From NCBI RefSeq assembly GCF_042653925.1, contig NZ_JBHSFQ010000019.1, positions 60,459 through 124,458 on the forward strand: a stretch of 64,000 nucleotides of DNA, read 5' to 3'. Below the pieces are notes generated by a model, which saw nothing but the letters and a program-made list of their open reading frames with translations, made no database searches and had not been told where the DNA came from. The DNA is from Nocardiopsis_B mangrovi (GTDB taxonomy: Bacteria; Actinomycetota; Actinomycetes; Streptosporangiales; Streptosporangiaceae). Below are positions 50,314-59,648 of the stretch, in pieces (position 1 is the stretch's first letter; the number at the start of each line of letters is the position of its first letter). A program made the position numbers and the translations under genes.

Positions 50314-52179
50314 TCAGCCGGTGCGGGTGATGCGCCCCGCGCCGCCCTCGGGGTAGTCGGCCGCGGTCACGGTGCCGCCGAGGTCGTCGGTGAGGTAGTC
50401 CAGCAGCGCCTGCTGGTAGGTGACCCCCACGGAGGTGAACGGCAGCCCGCGGAACGGGTACTGGTCGCCGCCGCGCGCCGAGAAGTCGTTGGTGGCCACG
50501 GAGATCCCCGCACCCTCCACCACCTGGCCGTCGGACACGATGACCGTGCCGTCGTCCAGGACGACCTCGCGCACGCGCTCGCCCGGCGTCTGCACCACGC
50601 CCGCGTCGTCGACCACCTGGGCGGTGCGCGCAGGGTCGTACTCGAACGAGAACCCGGCCACCTGGGCGAAGCGGCCGTCGGCGGCCGGCGCCGCCGACAC
50701 CGCGTTCTCCAGGACCTCCTTCACCTGGGCGCGCGGAACGTCGGGCACCACCGCAACGAAGTTGGAGAACGGCGCGACCGAGTAGGTGTCCAGCTCGCTC
50801 ACGCCGCCCGCGGGCAGCAGCGAGTTGTTCCGGATACCGCCGCTGTTCTGCAACGCGATGTCGGGGGCGGCCACACCGTACTGGTCGGCGGCGTCCCGGC
50901 CCGCGTCCAGCAGCGCGTCGGAGAGCAGGTCGCCGAGGTTGGTCTCCTCGGTGCGCACGCCCGGGTCGCGCCGGCCCTCAAGGGCGACCTCGCTCTCGGC
51001 CACCACGTTGTCGGCCATGGCTTCGACATAGGTCTGGACGGGCTCGACGACGTCGCTCTGCACATCGGGGTCGGCCTCGACGGCGTCCTCGCCCGTGCCC
51101 GAGACCCGGACCAGGCCCGAGCGCTCGGGAACGGAGACGACCCCGCCGTCGCGGTCGAAGTTGACCACGATCCGGCCCACGTACTTGTAGTCGCCCGCGG
51201 TGGTCACGATGGGGACGTCCGCACCGTCGGCGTCGGGTACCCACAGCGGATAGCGGTAGGGCTCGCCGGTCTCGGGGTCGGTGGTGATGGTGTCGCCGGG
51301 GACCAGCGGGACGTCGTCGTCGGCCTGGAGTTCGTCGCCGCCCCCGGCGATGACCACGTCCACGTCGCGCAGCTCGGCGGCCAGCGCCCGGTCCTCGGGC
51401 AGCCCCTGGAGGTGCGACACCAGGACGATCTTGTCGATGCCGCGGCGGGTGAGCCGGTCGACCTCGTCCTGCACGGCGGCGCGCACGTCCTCGTCGACGA
51501 CGACGTCGCGCGGGCTGGAGATCGACGCCAGCGCCGGGGTGGTCGCGCCGACCACCCCGATCCGCTCGCCGCGCTCGCGGATCACGGTGCTGGAGGCGAT
51601 GCGGTCCTCGGCCGCCAGCTCGGCGAGGCCGGGTTCCGCGGAGACGTCGAGGTTGGCCGACAGGAACGGGGCGTCGCCGGGCACCCCGCCGATGAAGTCG
51701 GCGAAGGTGTCGGGGCCGAAGTCGAACTCGTGGTTGCCGATGGCCAGCGCGTCGTAGCCGATCGCCCCGACGGCGAGGGAGTCGTAGAAGGGGACGCCGC
51801 GGTCCAGGCTTGCCGCGAATTGCGGTCCGGCCAGGTAGTTGTCGCCGGAGGAGAGCGTGAGCACCCCGCGGCGGTGGGACTCGCCCCGCTCCGCGGCGGT
51901 GGGCGACGCCTCGGTCCGGCGCAGGTCGTCGACGAGCGTGGTGAAGCGCGCGACGCCCCCGTAGCCGGGGTCGGCGGGCGCGCCCAGCAGCTGGGACTCG
52001 CCGTCGTTGTTGTGCAGGATCGTGAGGGTGAAGTCGGTCGAGGGAGGCCGTCCGTGGCTCCCCTGGCCGCCGCTGGGGCCGGACTCGGCGGCGGTCGGTG
52101 CGGCGGCGACCCCCGAGAAGAGGACGGCGGTGGCCAGCAGGGCGCCGCCGCGCCGGGCGGCGGAGGAGTGTCTGCGCAT
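50314..52179 (-). CDS. Secreted 5'-nucleotidase / metallophosphatase (UshA-like)
   Basis: 621 residues. Signal peptide (RGGALLATAVLFSGVAAAPTAA). The catalytic metallophosphatase domain shows FTLTILHNNDGESQLL, SSGDNYLAGPQF, DALAIGNHEFDFG and later VDVVIAGGGDELQ; the C-terminal nucleotide-binding domain includes NSGGIRNN and FSNFVAVVPDVPRAQVKEVLENAV. Enzymes of this family hydrolyse nucleotides (5'-nucleotidase, UDP-sugar hydrolase, 2',3'-cyclic phosphodiesterase). The usual second-metal motif GHxH is changed (SHLQG and AGGGD), so some metal ligands may differ. It is divergent from the VTC operon. Confidence 0.9.
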   Translation of the reverse strand: MRRHSSAARRGGALLATAVLFSGVAAAPTAAESGPSGGQGSHGRPPSTDFTLTILHNNDGESQLLGAPADPGYGGVARFTTLVDDLRRTEASPTAAERGESHRRGVLTLSSGDNYLAGPQFAASLDRGVPFYDSLAVGAIGYDALAIGNHEFDFGPDTFADFIGGVPGDAPFLSANLDVSAEPGLAELAAEDRIASSTVIRERGERIGVVGATTPALASISSPRDVVVDEDVRAAVQDEVDRLTRRGIDKIVLVSHLQGLPEDRALAAELRDVDVVIAGGGDELQADDDVPLVPGDTITTDPETGEPYRYPLWVPDADGADVPIVTTAGDYKYVGRIVVNFDRDGGVVSVPERSGLVRVSGTGEDAVEADPDVQSDVVEPVQTYVEAMADNVVAESEVALEGRRDPGVRTEETNLGDLLSDALLDAGRDAADQYGVAAPDIALQNSGGIRNNSLLPAGGVSELDTYSVAPFSNFVAVVPDVPRAQVKEVLENAVSAAPAADGRFAQVAGFSFEYDPARTAQVVDDAGVVQTPGERVREVVLDDGTVIVSDGQVVEGAGISVATNDFSARGGDQYPFRGLPFTSVGVTYQQALLDYLTDDLGGTVTAADYPEGGAGRITRTG

Positions 52180-52538
52180 CAGGTTGCGGATCCTGTCGGG
52201 GGAGCGGGGGAGGGGGAGCGTTCGGTATCAGGCGTCAGCCATCAGGCCGAGCGTACAGACGGTGGGCCAACGCCGGGTGTGGAATGGATAGCGATTGGGA
52301 CACCAAGGCCCGGAGTGTTCCCGCATCGGCGGGCTTCCCCCTTTTCCGCTCCGGGCGTGTCCGACCGGGCGCCCGGGTCACCCGCCGGCTCTCGCGGAAC
52401 TCTTACCCGGGGCCGCGCCGCGGGCGTGCGCTGCGGTTTCGGCGGGACTGCCAGGATTCTCCCAGGAAATTACGCGGTCCTTCACGCACCTTTCGGATTG
52501 TGTTTCCCCCGTTGACATCTCCGACGGAGGAATGCCGC
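52180..52538. other. Divergent spacer between 5'-nucleotidase and VTC operon
   Basis: 359 bp with no convincing gene; frames crossing it in plus direction are Arg-rich. TTGACA at 52512-52517 is close to the VTC start and could be part of a promoter, but no matching -10 is visible before the start. Both phosphate-related genes flank it, so a PHO-type box would be worth searching for; I see none by eye. Confidence 0.35.
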
Positions 52539-53516
52539 GTGACAGCAGCACACACCGCACGAACACGGACGACGCACGGCGCGCCGGCGCCCGCGGGCCA
52601 CGACGCCCATGGGGCGGGGGGAGGGGCAGGAGAAGGGGGCAGCGAAGGGGACGCGGGCGACCGGCTGCGGGCGCCGAGCAGACTGCACGCCTTCAACCGC
52701 TACGAACTCAAATACCTGCTCCCCGTTGAGCAGGTCCCCGACGTGCGCGCCGAACTCGCCGCCCGCATGCACACCGACCGCAACGCCGGAGCCGGCGGCT
52801 ACGGCGTGTGGAGCCTCTACTACGACACCCGGGGCCTCCGGTTCTACTGGGAGAAGATCGAAGGGCTCAAGTTCCGCCGCAAGCTGCGCATCCGGCGCTA
52901 CGGCGAGACCGGGTCCGGCACCGGGACCGGGGCCGGTGCAGGTGCCGACGCGGGTACCGGTGCCGAGGACACGACGGTATCCGTCGAGATCAAGCAGCGC
53001 GTGAACCGCGTGACGCAGAAGCGGCGCGTGCTCCTGCCCTACGACCTCGCCCGGGACCTGTGCGACCGGCGCATCCGCGTGGAGCACCCCAACGCCGACC
53101 AGGGCTTCGTCGACGAAGTCCTCGACCTGGTCCACCGCCTGGACCTGCGCGCCACCGCCATGACCGGCTACCGCCGGGAGCCCTATGTCGGGGTCGGATC
53201 CGACCTCGGGCTGCGCGTGACGCTGGACCACCGGGTCCGGGGCCGCGACCGGGACTTCGACCTGCGCGCGGACGCCGAGAACCGCTACATCATCCACCCC
53301 GGGCTGGTGGTCATGGAGGTCAAGGCCAACGAGCGCGCCCCCTACTGGGTGACCGACATGGCCGCCCGCTTCGGGATGCAGGTCCAGCGCATCTCCAAGT
53401 ACTGCCAGAGCGTCGAGGCGTTCGGCAAGGCGCCCAGGTCCGTCTTCCACGTCGCCGAGGACGACCCCGTGGCGGACGCCCGCCCCTTGGGAACGGGGAC
53501 GGTCCGCCCGGTCTGA
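52539..53516 (+). CDS. VTC-domain protein (polyphosphate polymerase-like)
   Basis: 325 residues from GTG 52539 (GGAGG 8 bases upstream). After a 45-residue disordered Gly/Ala-rich N-terminus the VTC tunnel fold appears: FNRYELKYLLPVEQVPDVRAEL, LYYDTRGLRFYWEKIEGLKFRRKLRIRRYG, VSVEIKQRVNRVTQKRRVLL, RVTLDHRVRGR and VVMEVKANERAPYWV. Basic and acidic residues (EIKQR, KLRIRRYG, MEVKAN) are those that line the tunnel and bind triphosphate and metal in yeast Vtc4. A Gly/Thr/Ala low-complexity insertion occurs at about 125-145. It is followed by DUF4956 and CotH genes. Confidence 0.9.
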   Translation: MTAAHTARTRTTHGAPAPAGHDAHGAGGGAGEGGSEGDAGDRLRAPSRLHAFNRYELKYLLPVEQVPDVRAELAARMHTDRNAGAGGYGVWSLYYDTRGLRFYWEKIEGLKFRRKLRIRRYGETGSGTGTGAGAGADAGTGAEDTTVSVEIKQRVNRVTQKRRVLLPYDLARDLCDRRIRVEHPNADQGFVDEVLDLVHRLDLRATAMTGYRREPYVGVGSDLGLRVTLDHRVRGRDRDFDLRADAENRYIIHPGLVVMEVKANERAPYWVTDMAARFGMQVQRISKYCQSVEAFGKAPRSVFHVAEDDPVADARPLGTGTVRPV

Positions 53517-53630
53517 GGACCGGCCCGTGCCCGCACCCCCGCCCGGCGCGGTCGGTGTCGATCCCGCCGATCACCCACCCGGCCCGCCGCCATCGACCAG
53601 CCACCCACACGAAAAGGCCCGAACCCCACC

Positions 53631-54317
53631 ATGAACCTCGACTTCGGCATCACCGACCTCTCCGGCACCTTCAGTGTCATGGACGTGGTGCTATCGCTCT
53701 CGCTCGCCTTCCTGACCAGCATCGTCGTCGCCTGGACCTACCGGTCCACCCACCGCAACATCTCCTACAGCCAGAGCTACGTACACACCCTCGTCATCCT
53801 GGGGATGCTCATCGCCCTGATCATGCTGGTGGTCGGCTCCAACATCGCCCGAGCGTTCGCCCTGGTCGGCGCCCTGTCGGTGGTGCGCTTCCGCAACGCG
53901 ATCAAGGAGACCCGCGACGTCGGCTTCATCTTCCTGGTCATGGGCGTGGGGATGGCCTGCGGCACCCGGTTCTACACCCTGGCGATCATCGCCACCGTCG
54001 TCATCTGCGTCGTCATCCTGCTCATGCACCGCTTCAACCTGTTCGCGCTCAACGTGCAGCGCCAGGTCGTCAAGGTCCAGGTGCCCGCGGATGAAGGCGA
54101 CTACGGGCCCGCCATCGAGGACGTCCTCATCGCCGCCACCGACGAGTTCGAGCTCATCAGCACGGAATCGGTGCGCGGCGGATCCCTGCTCGAACTCGCC
54201 TACACGGCGCGCCTGAAGAAGGGCGTCAAGCCGGGCGAGCTGATCGCGCGGCTGCGCGACCTCAACGCCGGCCAGAAGGCGACCGTGCTCACCGGCTACG
54301 ACCAGACGGACCTGTGA
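53631..54317 (+). CDS. DUF4956 membrane protein
   Basis: 228 residues. Four or so transmembrane segments in the first 150 residues (MDVVLSLSLAFLTSIVVAW, VILGMLIALIMLVVGSNIA, GFIFLVMGVGMACG, LAIIATVVICVVILLM) with the conserved loop FALVGALSVVRFRNAIKETRDVGFIF; the C-terminal 75 residues form a soluble ACT-like domain. DUF4956 is almost always linked to VTC-domain genes, and often to CotH, suggesting one export or processing system. Function is unknown. Confidence 0.9.
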   Translation: MNLDFGITDLSGTFSVMDVVLSLSLAFLTSIVVAWTYRSTHRNISYSQSYVHTLVILGMLIALIMLVVGSNIARAFALVGALSVVRFRNAIKETRDVGFIFLVMGVGMACGTRFYTLAIIATVVICVVILLMHRFNLFALNVQRQVVKVQVPADEGDYGPAIEDVLIAATDEFELISTESVRGGSLLELAYTARLKKGVKPGELIARLRDLNAGQKATVLTGYDQTDL

Positions 54318-54321
54318 TCGC

Positions 54322-56067
54322 ATGGCCGACGGGAAGACGACGCGATCAGCCGCGAAGCGCGCCCGGCTGCGGCACCGCATCCCCGTGCGCCTGCGGCACC
54401 ACTGGAAGACCGCCGCGGTCGCGGGTGCGGCGGTGCTGGCCGTGACCGCGGTCTTCGGGGAGGCGCGGGTCCGGCCCTACATCACCTCCGAACTGGTCTC
54501 CGACGACGCGGTGACGCAGAACATCGAGGGCACCGGCGACCTGTTCGGAGGCGGCGAGCACTCGATCGAGGTGACGTTCAACGAATCCGAGTACGCCGAC
54601 ATGATGTCGACCTTCGAGAACGAAGGCGAGAAGCAGTTCATCCGCGCCGACATCACCATCGACGGGACCACCGTCGACGACGTCGGTCTGCGGCTGAAGG
54701 GCAACTCCACCCTCATGAGCCTGCGCGGGGGTGCGGGTGTCCCGGGCGGCGGGATGCCCGTCCCCGGCGCAGCCGCCGGGGACACGGCCGGGGACACCGC
54801 CGAGGGTGGCGCGGCCGAGCAGGCGGCACCGCCCGAGGGAGAGGGCGCCGCGCCCCAGGCCCAGCAGCAAACGCAGCAAGACCCGCAGCAAGGGGAAGAG
54901 CAGCAGGGAGAAGGACAGGGCGGATCCGAACAGGACGGGGAGCAGCAGGAGGGCCCGATGGTCCGCATGGGACCGGGCGGTGTCACCCTGTCCGAGGACG
55001 AGCCCGAGATGCTTCCCTGGTTGATCAGCTTCAACGAATTCGTCGAAGGGCGTGCCTACCAGGGGCACACGGAGATCGCGTTGCGCCCGGCGACGTCGAC
55101 GTCCGGCACCGCCCTCAACGAGGCGCTGGCGCTCGACCTCACCGCGGCCGGCGGGCAGACGACGCAGGACTACACGTTCACCTCCGTCGCCGTCAACGGA
55201 GGCGACTCCGTCTCCCGCATCCTGCTGGACGCGCCCGACGCGGCCTGGGCCGACGGGTACGGCGACGGCGTCCTCTACAAGGGCCGCGCCGGCGGCTCCT
55301 TCGACTACCTGGGCGACGACCCCACCGACTACGAGGAGGCGTTCCGCCAGGTCAACGCGGAGGGCGGCTACGACATGCAGCCGATCATGGACCTGCTCCG
55401 CTTCGTCGACGAGTCCGACGACGAGACCTTCGCGAGCGAGCTGGACTCCCACGTGGACGTGGACTCCTTCGCCCGCTACCTGGCCCTCCAGGACCTGATG
55501 TCCAACGGCGACGCGATGGACGGCCCCGGCAACAACTACTACCTCTGGTACGACACCGATGAGGGCCGGTTCACCGTCCTGTCGTGGGACCTGAACCTGT
55601 CGTTCACGAGCATGGAGCTTCCCGAGGGCATGGAGCTGCCGGAGGGTATGGAGATCCCCGAGGACGGGGCGGGCGGCCCGATGATGTTCGGGGGCGGGGA
55701 ACCGCCCGAGGGCATGGAGCTTCCCGAGGGCATGGAGCCGCCCGGACAGATGCCGGGGCAGGGCGACGCGGCCGGCGGCGGCGTGGGGATGGGCGGCAGC
55801 GGGGCGCTCAAGGACAGGTTCCTGGAGAACGACGGCTTCCGCGAGCTCTACGAGCAGGCGTACGCCGACCTCTACGCCGACCTGGTCGAGAGCGGCACCG
55901 CGGACTCCCTGCTCGAATCCGCCGTCTCCCGGGCGGAGGCCGCGGGCGACGAGGGCGCCGCGGCCGCCGGAGAGGAGCTGGCGACCGCGATCGCCGACAT
56001 CTCGCCGACACCGCCGGAGGAGGATGAGCAGCGCACGGGTCCTCAGGGCGGCGCCGACACCGAGTAG
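54322..56067 (+). CDS. CotH kinase-like membrane-anchored protein
   Basis: 581 residues from ATG 54322, 4 bases after the DUF4956 stop. One N-terminal transmembrane helix (TAAVAGAAVLAVTAVFGEARV), then the CotH domain: GGGEHSIEVTFNESEYADMM, ITIDGTTVDDVGLRLKGNST, LLDAPDAAWADGYGDG. Kinase-like catalytic parts are seen as LALQDLMSNGDAMDGPGNN and FTVLSWDLNLSF (Asp in the metal-binding loop). An 85-residue Gly/Gln/Glu-rich low-complexity insertion (about 135-215) and a PEGM repeat segment (about 432-475) break the fold. CotH kinases phosphorylate secreted proteins; here the substrate could be a surface protein or the VTC system itself. Confidence 0.9.
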   Translation: MADGKTTRSAAKRARLRHRIPVRLRHHWKTAAVAGAAVLAVTAVFGEARVRPYITSELVSDDAVTQNIEGTGDLFGGGEHSIEVTFNESEYADMMSTFENEGEKQFIRADITIDGTTVDDVGLRLKGNSTLMSLRGGAGVPGGGMPVPGAAAGDTAGDTAEGGAAEQAAPPEGEGAAPQAQQQTQQDPQQGEEQQGEGQGGSEQDGEQQEGPMVRMGPGGVTLSEDEPEMLPWLISFNEFVEGRAYQGHTEIALRPATSTSGTALNEALALDLTAAGGQTTQDYTFTSVAVNGGDSVSRILLDAPDAAWADGYGDGVLYKGRAGGSFDYLGDDPTDYEEAFRQVNAEGGYDMQPIMDLLRFVDESDDETFASELDSHVDVDSFARYLALQDLMSNGDAMDGPGNNYYLWYDTDEGRFTVLSWDLNLSFTSMELPEGMELPEGMEIPEDGAGGPMMFGGGEPPEGMELPEGMEPPGQMPGQGDAAGGGVGMGGSGALKDRFLENDGFRELYEQAYADLYADLVESGTADSLLESAVSRAEAAGDEGAAAAGEELATAIADISPTPPEEDEQRTGPQGGADTE

Positions 56068-56094
56068 TCCCGGGGAGGTCGCGGTCGCACGCGA

Positions 56095-56731
56095 TCATGT
56101 GCCCGGCGCGACCCTGTGGGGCAGCGCCGGGCAGCCGGCGTCTGGGTCGTACGTCCCGAGGCCGGGATCTGCCACCGTCCCGCAGCCGGTGGTGGCAGAC
56201 GATGTCTCACGTGGTTGTGCGGACGGGGCTGTCCGGAGCCGCGGTGGGTCGCGGATGCGTCGTCGGCGTACTCGGGCGGAGCAGTGTTCCAGGTGTTCGT
56301 CGGACAGGTGCGTGGTCCTGTTCGGTGCCTCAGCCCGGGGTAAGTGGTAGGCGCCGGGCAGGAGTGCCTCGGCTGCTGTGGCGCACGGCTGGATGGGGGC
56401 CGCGTCGCCTTGGCCGTGCACGATCAGGGTCGGGACGGCGATGTCGGGGTAGCGGCTCGCTGATGTCGTGGTGCACATGGGCCTCGGCGTTCGCGGCGAG
56501 CGCGTACAGCGGCCACGTGGCGGCCTCCATCGCTATGCGCTCGGGCAGGCCCACGCTCGTGTAGAACCCCACGCGGGCCGAGGGGGTGGCGACGCCGTCG
56601 GTCAGGGCCCGCGCCGACCCGCCGAGCTCGCGCAGTCGGGTGCCGGAGAGGTACGTGCCGACGCAGACGATTCCGGCCACCCGTTCCGGGTGTGCCGAGG
56701 GAAATGTCGATGCGATGTCGCCTCCCACCAC
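56095..56731 (-). pseudogene. Frameshifted and truncated alpha/beta-hydrolase
   Basis: One frame from about 56731 gives GGDIASTFPSAHPERVAGIVCVGTYLSG (the region after a nucleophile elbow) to HHDISE near 56460; the continuing part, YPDIAVPTLIVHGQGDAAPI and AEALLPGAYHLP with HLSDEHLEHC near the end, is in another frame (down to about 56250). The elbow itself is damaged (RSVVGGD instead of GHSxGG) and everything upstream is missing. The gene is thus broken by 5' deletion and a frameshift. Confidence 0.6.
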
Positions 56732-56990
56732 ACTCCGGCCACCTCATCGGCGGGCGATGCCGGCGCCGGGCCGCCACGCGCGCCCGTCAGTGTTCCGGCC
56801 AGGCATGATCACCCCACCTGACCGGCCCGGATATGCTGCGCTTGGCCACGCAGCAGCCCCGGAGCAGGCATGCCCGGACCGGTGACCGCGACGCCGGCGC
56901 GGAGCCGGGCAACCGCACATCAGCCACACCCGGCCCCTCTGGGCGCCGGAACCTCAGTTCCAGACACCTACAACCCTAAGGACCCCGCAC

Positions 56991-57938
56991 ATGACCACCC
57001 CGATCGGCCCCACCGACTCCAGCCGGGTGCCGCGCTTCGCGGGCCCCGCCACCTTCGCGCGGCTGCCGCGGCTGGACCAGGTCGATCGAGCCGACATCGC
57101 GGTCGTCGGCGTCCCCTTCGACAGCGGGGTCTCCTACCGTCCCGGCGCCCGGTTCGGGCCCGCCGCCATCCGCGAGGCCAGCCGGCTGCTGCGCCCCTAC
57201 CACCCGGCGCTCGACGTCTCCCCGTTCGCCGAACTCCAGGTCGTGGACGCCGGCGACATCGCGGTCAACCCCTACTCGATCGGCGACGCCGTCGAGACCA
57301 TCGACGCGGCGGCGACCGAACTCACCGGGACCGGGACCCGCCTGGTCACACTGGGCGGAGACCACACCATCGCGCTGCCGCTGCTGCGCGCGCTGCACCG
57401 CCGCCACGGCCCGATCGCCATGCTGCACTTCGACGCCCACCTCGACACCTGGGACACCTACTTCGGCGAGCCCTACACCCACGGCACCCCGTTCCGGCGG
57501 GCCGTGGAGGAGGGCATCCTCGACACCGAGGCCATCGCGCACGTGGGCACGCGCGGGCCGCTGTACGGCAAGAAGGACCTGGAGGACGACCGCCGCTTCG
57601 GGTTCGGCATCGTCACCTCCGCCGACGTCATGCGCAAGGGGGTCGACGAGATCACCGACGCCCTGCGGCAGCGGATCGGCGGCCGCCCGCTCTACGTCTC
57701 CGTCGACATCGACGTGCTCGACCCCGCCCACGCGCCGGGCACAGGCACCCCGGAGGCCGGCGGGCTGACCAGCCGCGAACTCCTGGAGATCCTGCGCGGT
57801 CTGGCGGGTTGCCGCATCGTGGGCGCGGACGTGGTCGAGGTCGCCCCGGCCTACGACCACGCCCAGATCACGTCGACCGCGGCGTCGCACGTCGCCTACG
57901 ACCTGGTCAGCGTCCTCGCGCTGAACGCCCGCCGCTGA
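56991..57938 (+). CDS. speB: Agmatinase/guanidino-acid ureohydrolase
   Basis: 315 residues from ATG 56991 (AAGGA upstream). Ureohydrolase fold with all manganese-binding motifs: LGGDHTIALPLLRAL, HFDAHLDTWDTYF (Asp/His cluster) and SVDIDVLDPAHAPGTGTPEAGG. It hydrolyses a guanidine-type substrate (agmatine, guanidinobutyrate or guanidinopropionate) to an amine and urea; the substrate loop HFDAHLDT is as in agmatinases, but specificity cannot be fixed by sequence alone. Convergent with the transporter gene at 58065. Confidence 0.88.
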   Translation: MTTPIGPTDSSRVPRFAGPATFARLPRLDQVDRADIAVVGVPFDSGVSYRPGARFGPAAIREASRLLRPYHPALDVSPFAELQVVDAGDIAVNPYSIGDAVETIDAAATELTGTGTRLVTLGGDHTIALPLLRALHRRHGPIAMLHFDAHLDTWDTYFGEPYTHGTPFRRAVEEGILDTEAIAHVGTRGPLYGKKDLEDDRRFGFGIVTSADVMRKGVDEITDALRQRIGGRPLYVSVDIDVLDPAHAPGTGTPEAGGLTSRELLEILRGLAGCRIVGADVVEVAPAYDHAQITSTAASHVAYDLVSVLALNARR

Positions 57939-57996
57939 ACGGGCGGTCGGCCTGCCGTTTACCGCGGGGGTCGTCCCAACGCTGACGGGAGTGGGG

Positions 57997-58021
57997 TGAC
58001 CGCCGCTGACCGCGGCGGTCA
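57997..58021. terminator. Bidirectional hairpin between agmatinase and transporter
   Basis: TGACCGCCGC (57997-58006) and GCGGCGGTCA (58012-58021) around TGACC, between convergent stops at 57938 and 58065. Confidence 0.7.
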
Positions 58022-58064
58022 CCTTGTAGCAAGGACGCGGCTCCGTGCCCCGGCTCCGGCCGAG

Positions 58065-59066
58065 TCACGGCGTCCCTGTCGACGGGCCGTCTCCTGCCGC
58101 TGGGCCTGAATCCGCACCGGCATCGGGGCCCGATTCGGCGGCGAGGGTGCGCCGCGCCCAGTACGTGGCGAGCAGCGCTCCCGAGAGGTTGTGCCACACG
58201 GAGAACAGCGCGGCCGGGAGAGCGGCGAGTGGGGCGAAGTGCCCGGCGGCCAGCGTGGCGGCCAAGCCGGAGTTCTGCATTCCCACCTCGACACTGACCG
58301 CCCGCCGGGCGGTCTCGGGCAGGCCGGTGAGCCGGGCGGCGCCGTAGCCCAGGGCCAGGCCCATCCCGTTGTGCAGGATGACGGCGAGCGCGACGATCGG
58401 CCCGGTGCTCAGGACCGATTCGGAGTTGGCACCCACCACGGCCGCCACCACCAGCACGATCCCGCCGACCGAGACGAGGGGCAGGAGCGGCAGCACCCGC
58501 TCCACGAGGCGCGTGGCGACCAGGCGGACGAGTAGACCGGCCAGCACCGGGCCCAGCACGACCTGGAGGATCGACACGACCAGCCCCGCGCCGTCCACCG
58601 GAAGGGTCGACCCGGCCAGCCACAGCACGAGCAGCGGGGTGAGTACGGGGGCGAGGAGGGTCGAGATCGACGTCATCGCCACCGACAGCGCCACGTCGCC
58701 GCGCGCGAGATAGACGATCACATTGGACGCGGTGCCGCCGGGCGCCGCGCCCACCAGGATCATGCCGACGGTCAGCAGCGCCGGCAGGTCCAGCGCCCAG
58801 GCCACCCCGAAGCCGAGCAGCGGCATGATCGTGTACTGGGCGGCGATACCGACCAGGACGGCGCGCGGGTGGGTCACGATGATCGCGAAGTCGGCCGGGC
58901 GCAGCGACAGCCCCATGCCGAACATGATCACGCCGAGCAGGAGCGGAACCGACGGCGAGAGCTGAGCGGCCTGATCGGGCACAACCAGCCCGGCCACCAG
59001 ACCGATCAGAATCAGCGCGGCGAACCACCGTCCAGTGGCATCCGCGATCCGAGTCAGGAGCGCCAT
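58065..59066 (-). CDS. BASS-family (bile acid:sodium symporter-like) transporter
   Basis: 333 residues with about nine to ten hydrophobic helices. Family features: VPLLLGVIMFGMGLSLRPADF, GMILVGAAPGGTASNVIVYLARGDVALSVAMT (the signature Pro-Gly-Gly-x-x-Ser/Ala-Asn region) and SVEVGMQNSGLAATLAAGHFAPLAALPAALFSVWHN. Members move bile acids, pantothenate or other organic acids with sodium. A 30-residue acidic Gly/Ser tail ends the protein. Its neighbour is an agmatinase-type enzyme, so a link to a guanidino or amine substrate is possible but not shown. Confidence 0.88.
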   Translation of the reverse strand: MALLTRIADATGRWFAALILIGLVAGLVVPDQAAQLSPSVPLLLGVIMFGMGLSLRPADFAIIVTHPRAVLVGIAAQYTIMPLLGFGVAWALDLPALLTVGMILVGAAPGGTASNVIVYLARGDVALSVAMTSISTLLAPVLTPLLVLWLAGSTLPVDGAGLVVSILQVVLGPVLAGLLVRLVATRLVERVLPLLPLVSVGGIVLVVAAVVGANSESVLSTGPIVALAVILHNGMGLALGYGAARLTGLPETARRAVSVEVGMQNSGLAATLAAGHFAPLAALPAALFSVWHNLSGALLATYWARRTLAAESGPDAGADSGPAAGDGPSTGTP

Positions 59067-59347
59067 CGTGAAATCCTCAATTCCCTACCAGCGACCGTCC
59101 ACGGCCGACTGCGCTCCAGAATGACACCCTCAAGATTTCCCCGCGATGTCGCCCCTGCCCAGAGGGTTGTTCCGAGGCGTCTGGGGGCGTCGAACGGCGG
59201 GCCGTGCGGACGATCGCGACACGTCCCCACCGAACTCAGGACAAGCCCGGGAGGCGGGGATTCCCACCTACAGCTAGCCTAGGGATCGGACCTCGACGCC
59301 GATTTCCGAACGGTATTCGGCCGCCGTAAAGCCCCAGGTCATTTAGT

Positions 59348-59498
59348 GTCCGCCCCGCACCCGCGGGGATGGCCCGATCTCACCAGGTGGTTCGGGAAGA
59401 TGCTCGGTGTCCGCCCCGCACCCGCGGGGATGGCCCGAACACGGTTGCGTGCTTGTTGACGAACGCGAGGTCCGCCCCGCACCCGCGGGGAAGCCGTG
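59348..59498 (+). CRISPR. Short orphan CRISPR array (3 repeats, 2 spacers)
   Basis: 29-bp repeats at 59348-59376 and 59409-59437 are identical and start GTCCGCCCCGCACCCGCGGG; a third at 59470-59498 keeps the first 21 bases but its end is degenerate (GAAGCCGTG in place of GATGGCCCG). Two spacers of exactly 32 bp (59377-59408 and 59438-59469) separate them. Repeat and spacer length fit type I-E. The degenerate last repeat puts the leader on the left. No cas genes lie in the window. Confidence 0.85.
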
Positions 59499-59531
59499 TG
59501 GCCTCGCTGCTCCAGTGGATCGAGGCGATGA

Positions 59532-59561
59532 GGGTGCACCCGGCCGCAGCCGGGTGCACCC
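59532..59561. terminator. Hairpin next to CRISPR array
   Basis: GGGTGCACCCGGC (59532-59544) and GCCGGGTGCACCC (59549-59561) around CGCA, then CTTTC. It lies 33 bp after the last repeat and 88 bp beyond the stop of the minus-strand aldo/keto reductase, so it could terminate that gene or limit the array transcript. Confidence 0.6.
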
Positions 59562-59648
59562 TTTCGGGGGTCTCGGGAGGCCGTCCTTCCGCCCGAGACG
59601 TGTGGGTCCGTTGGTCGGCGTGGCCGGTCGGGCGGCGCGGTCACGGAG

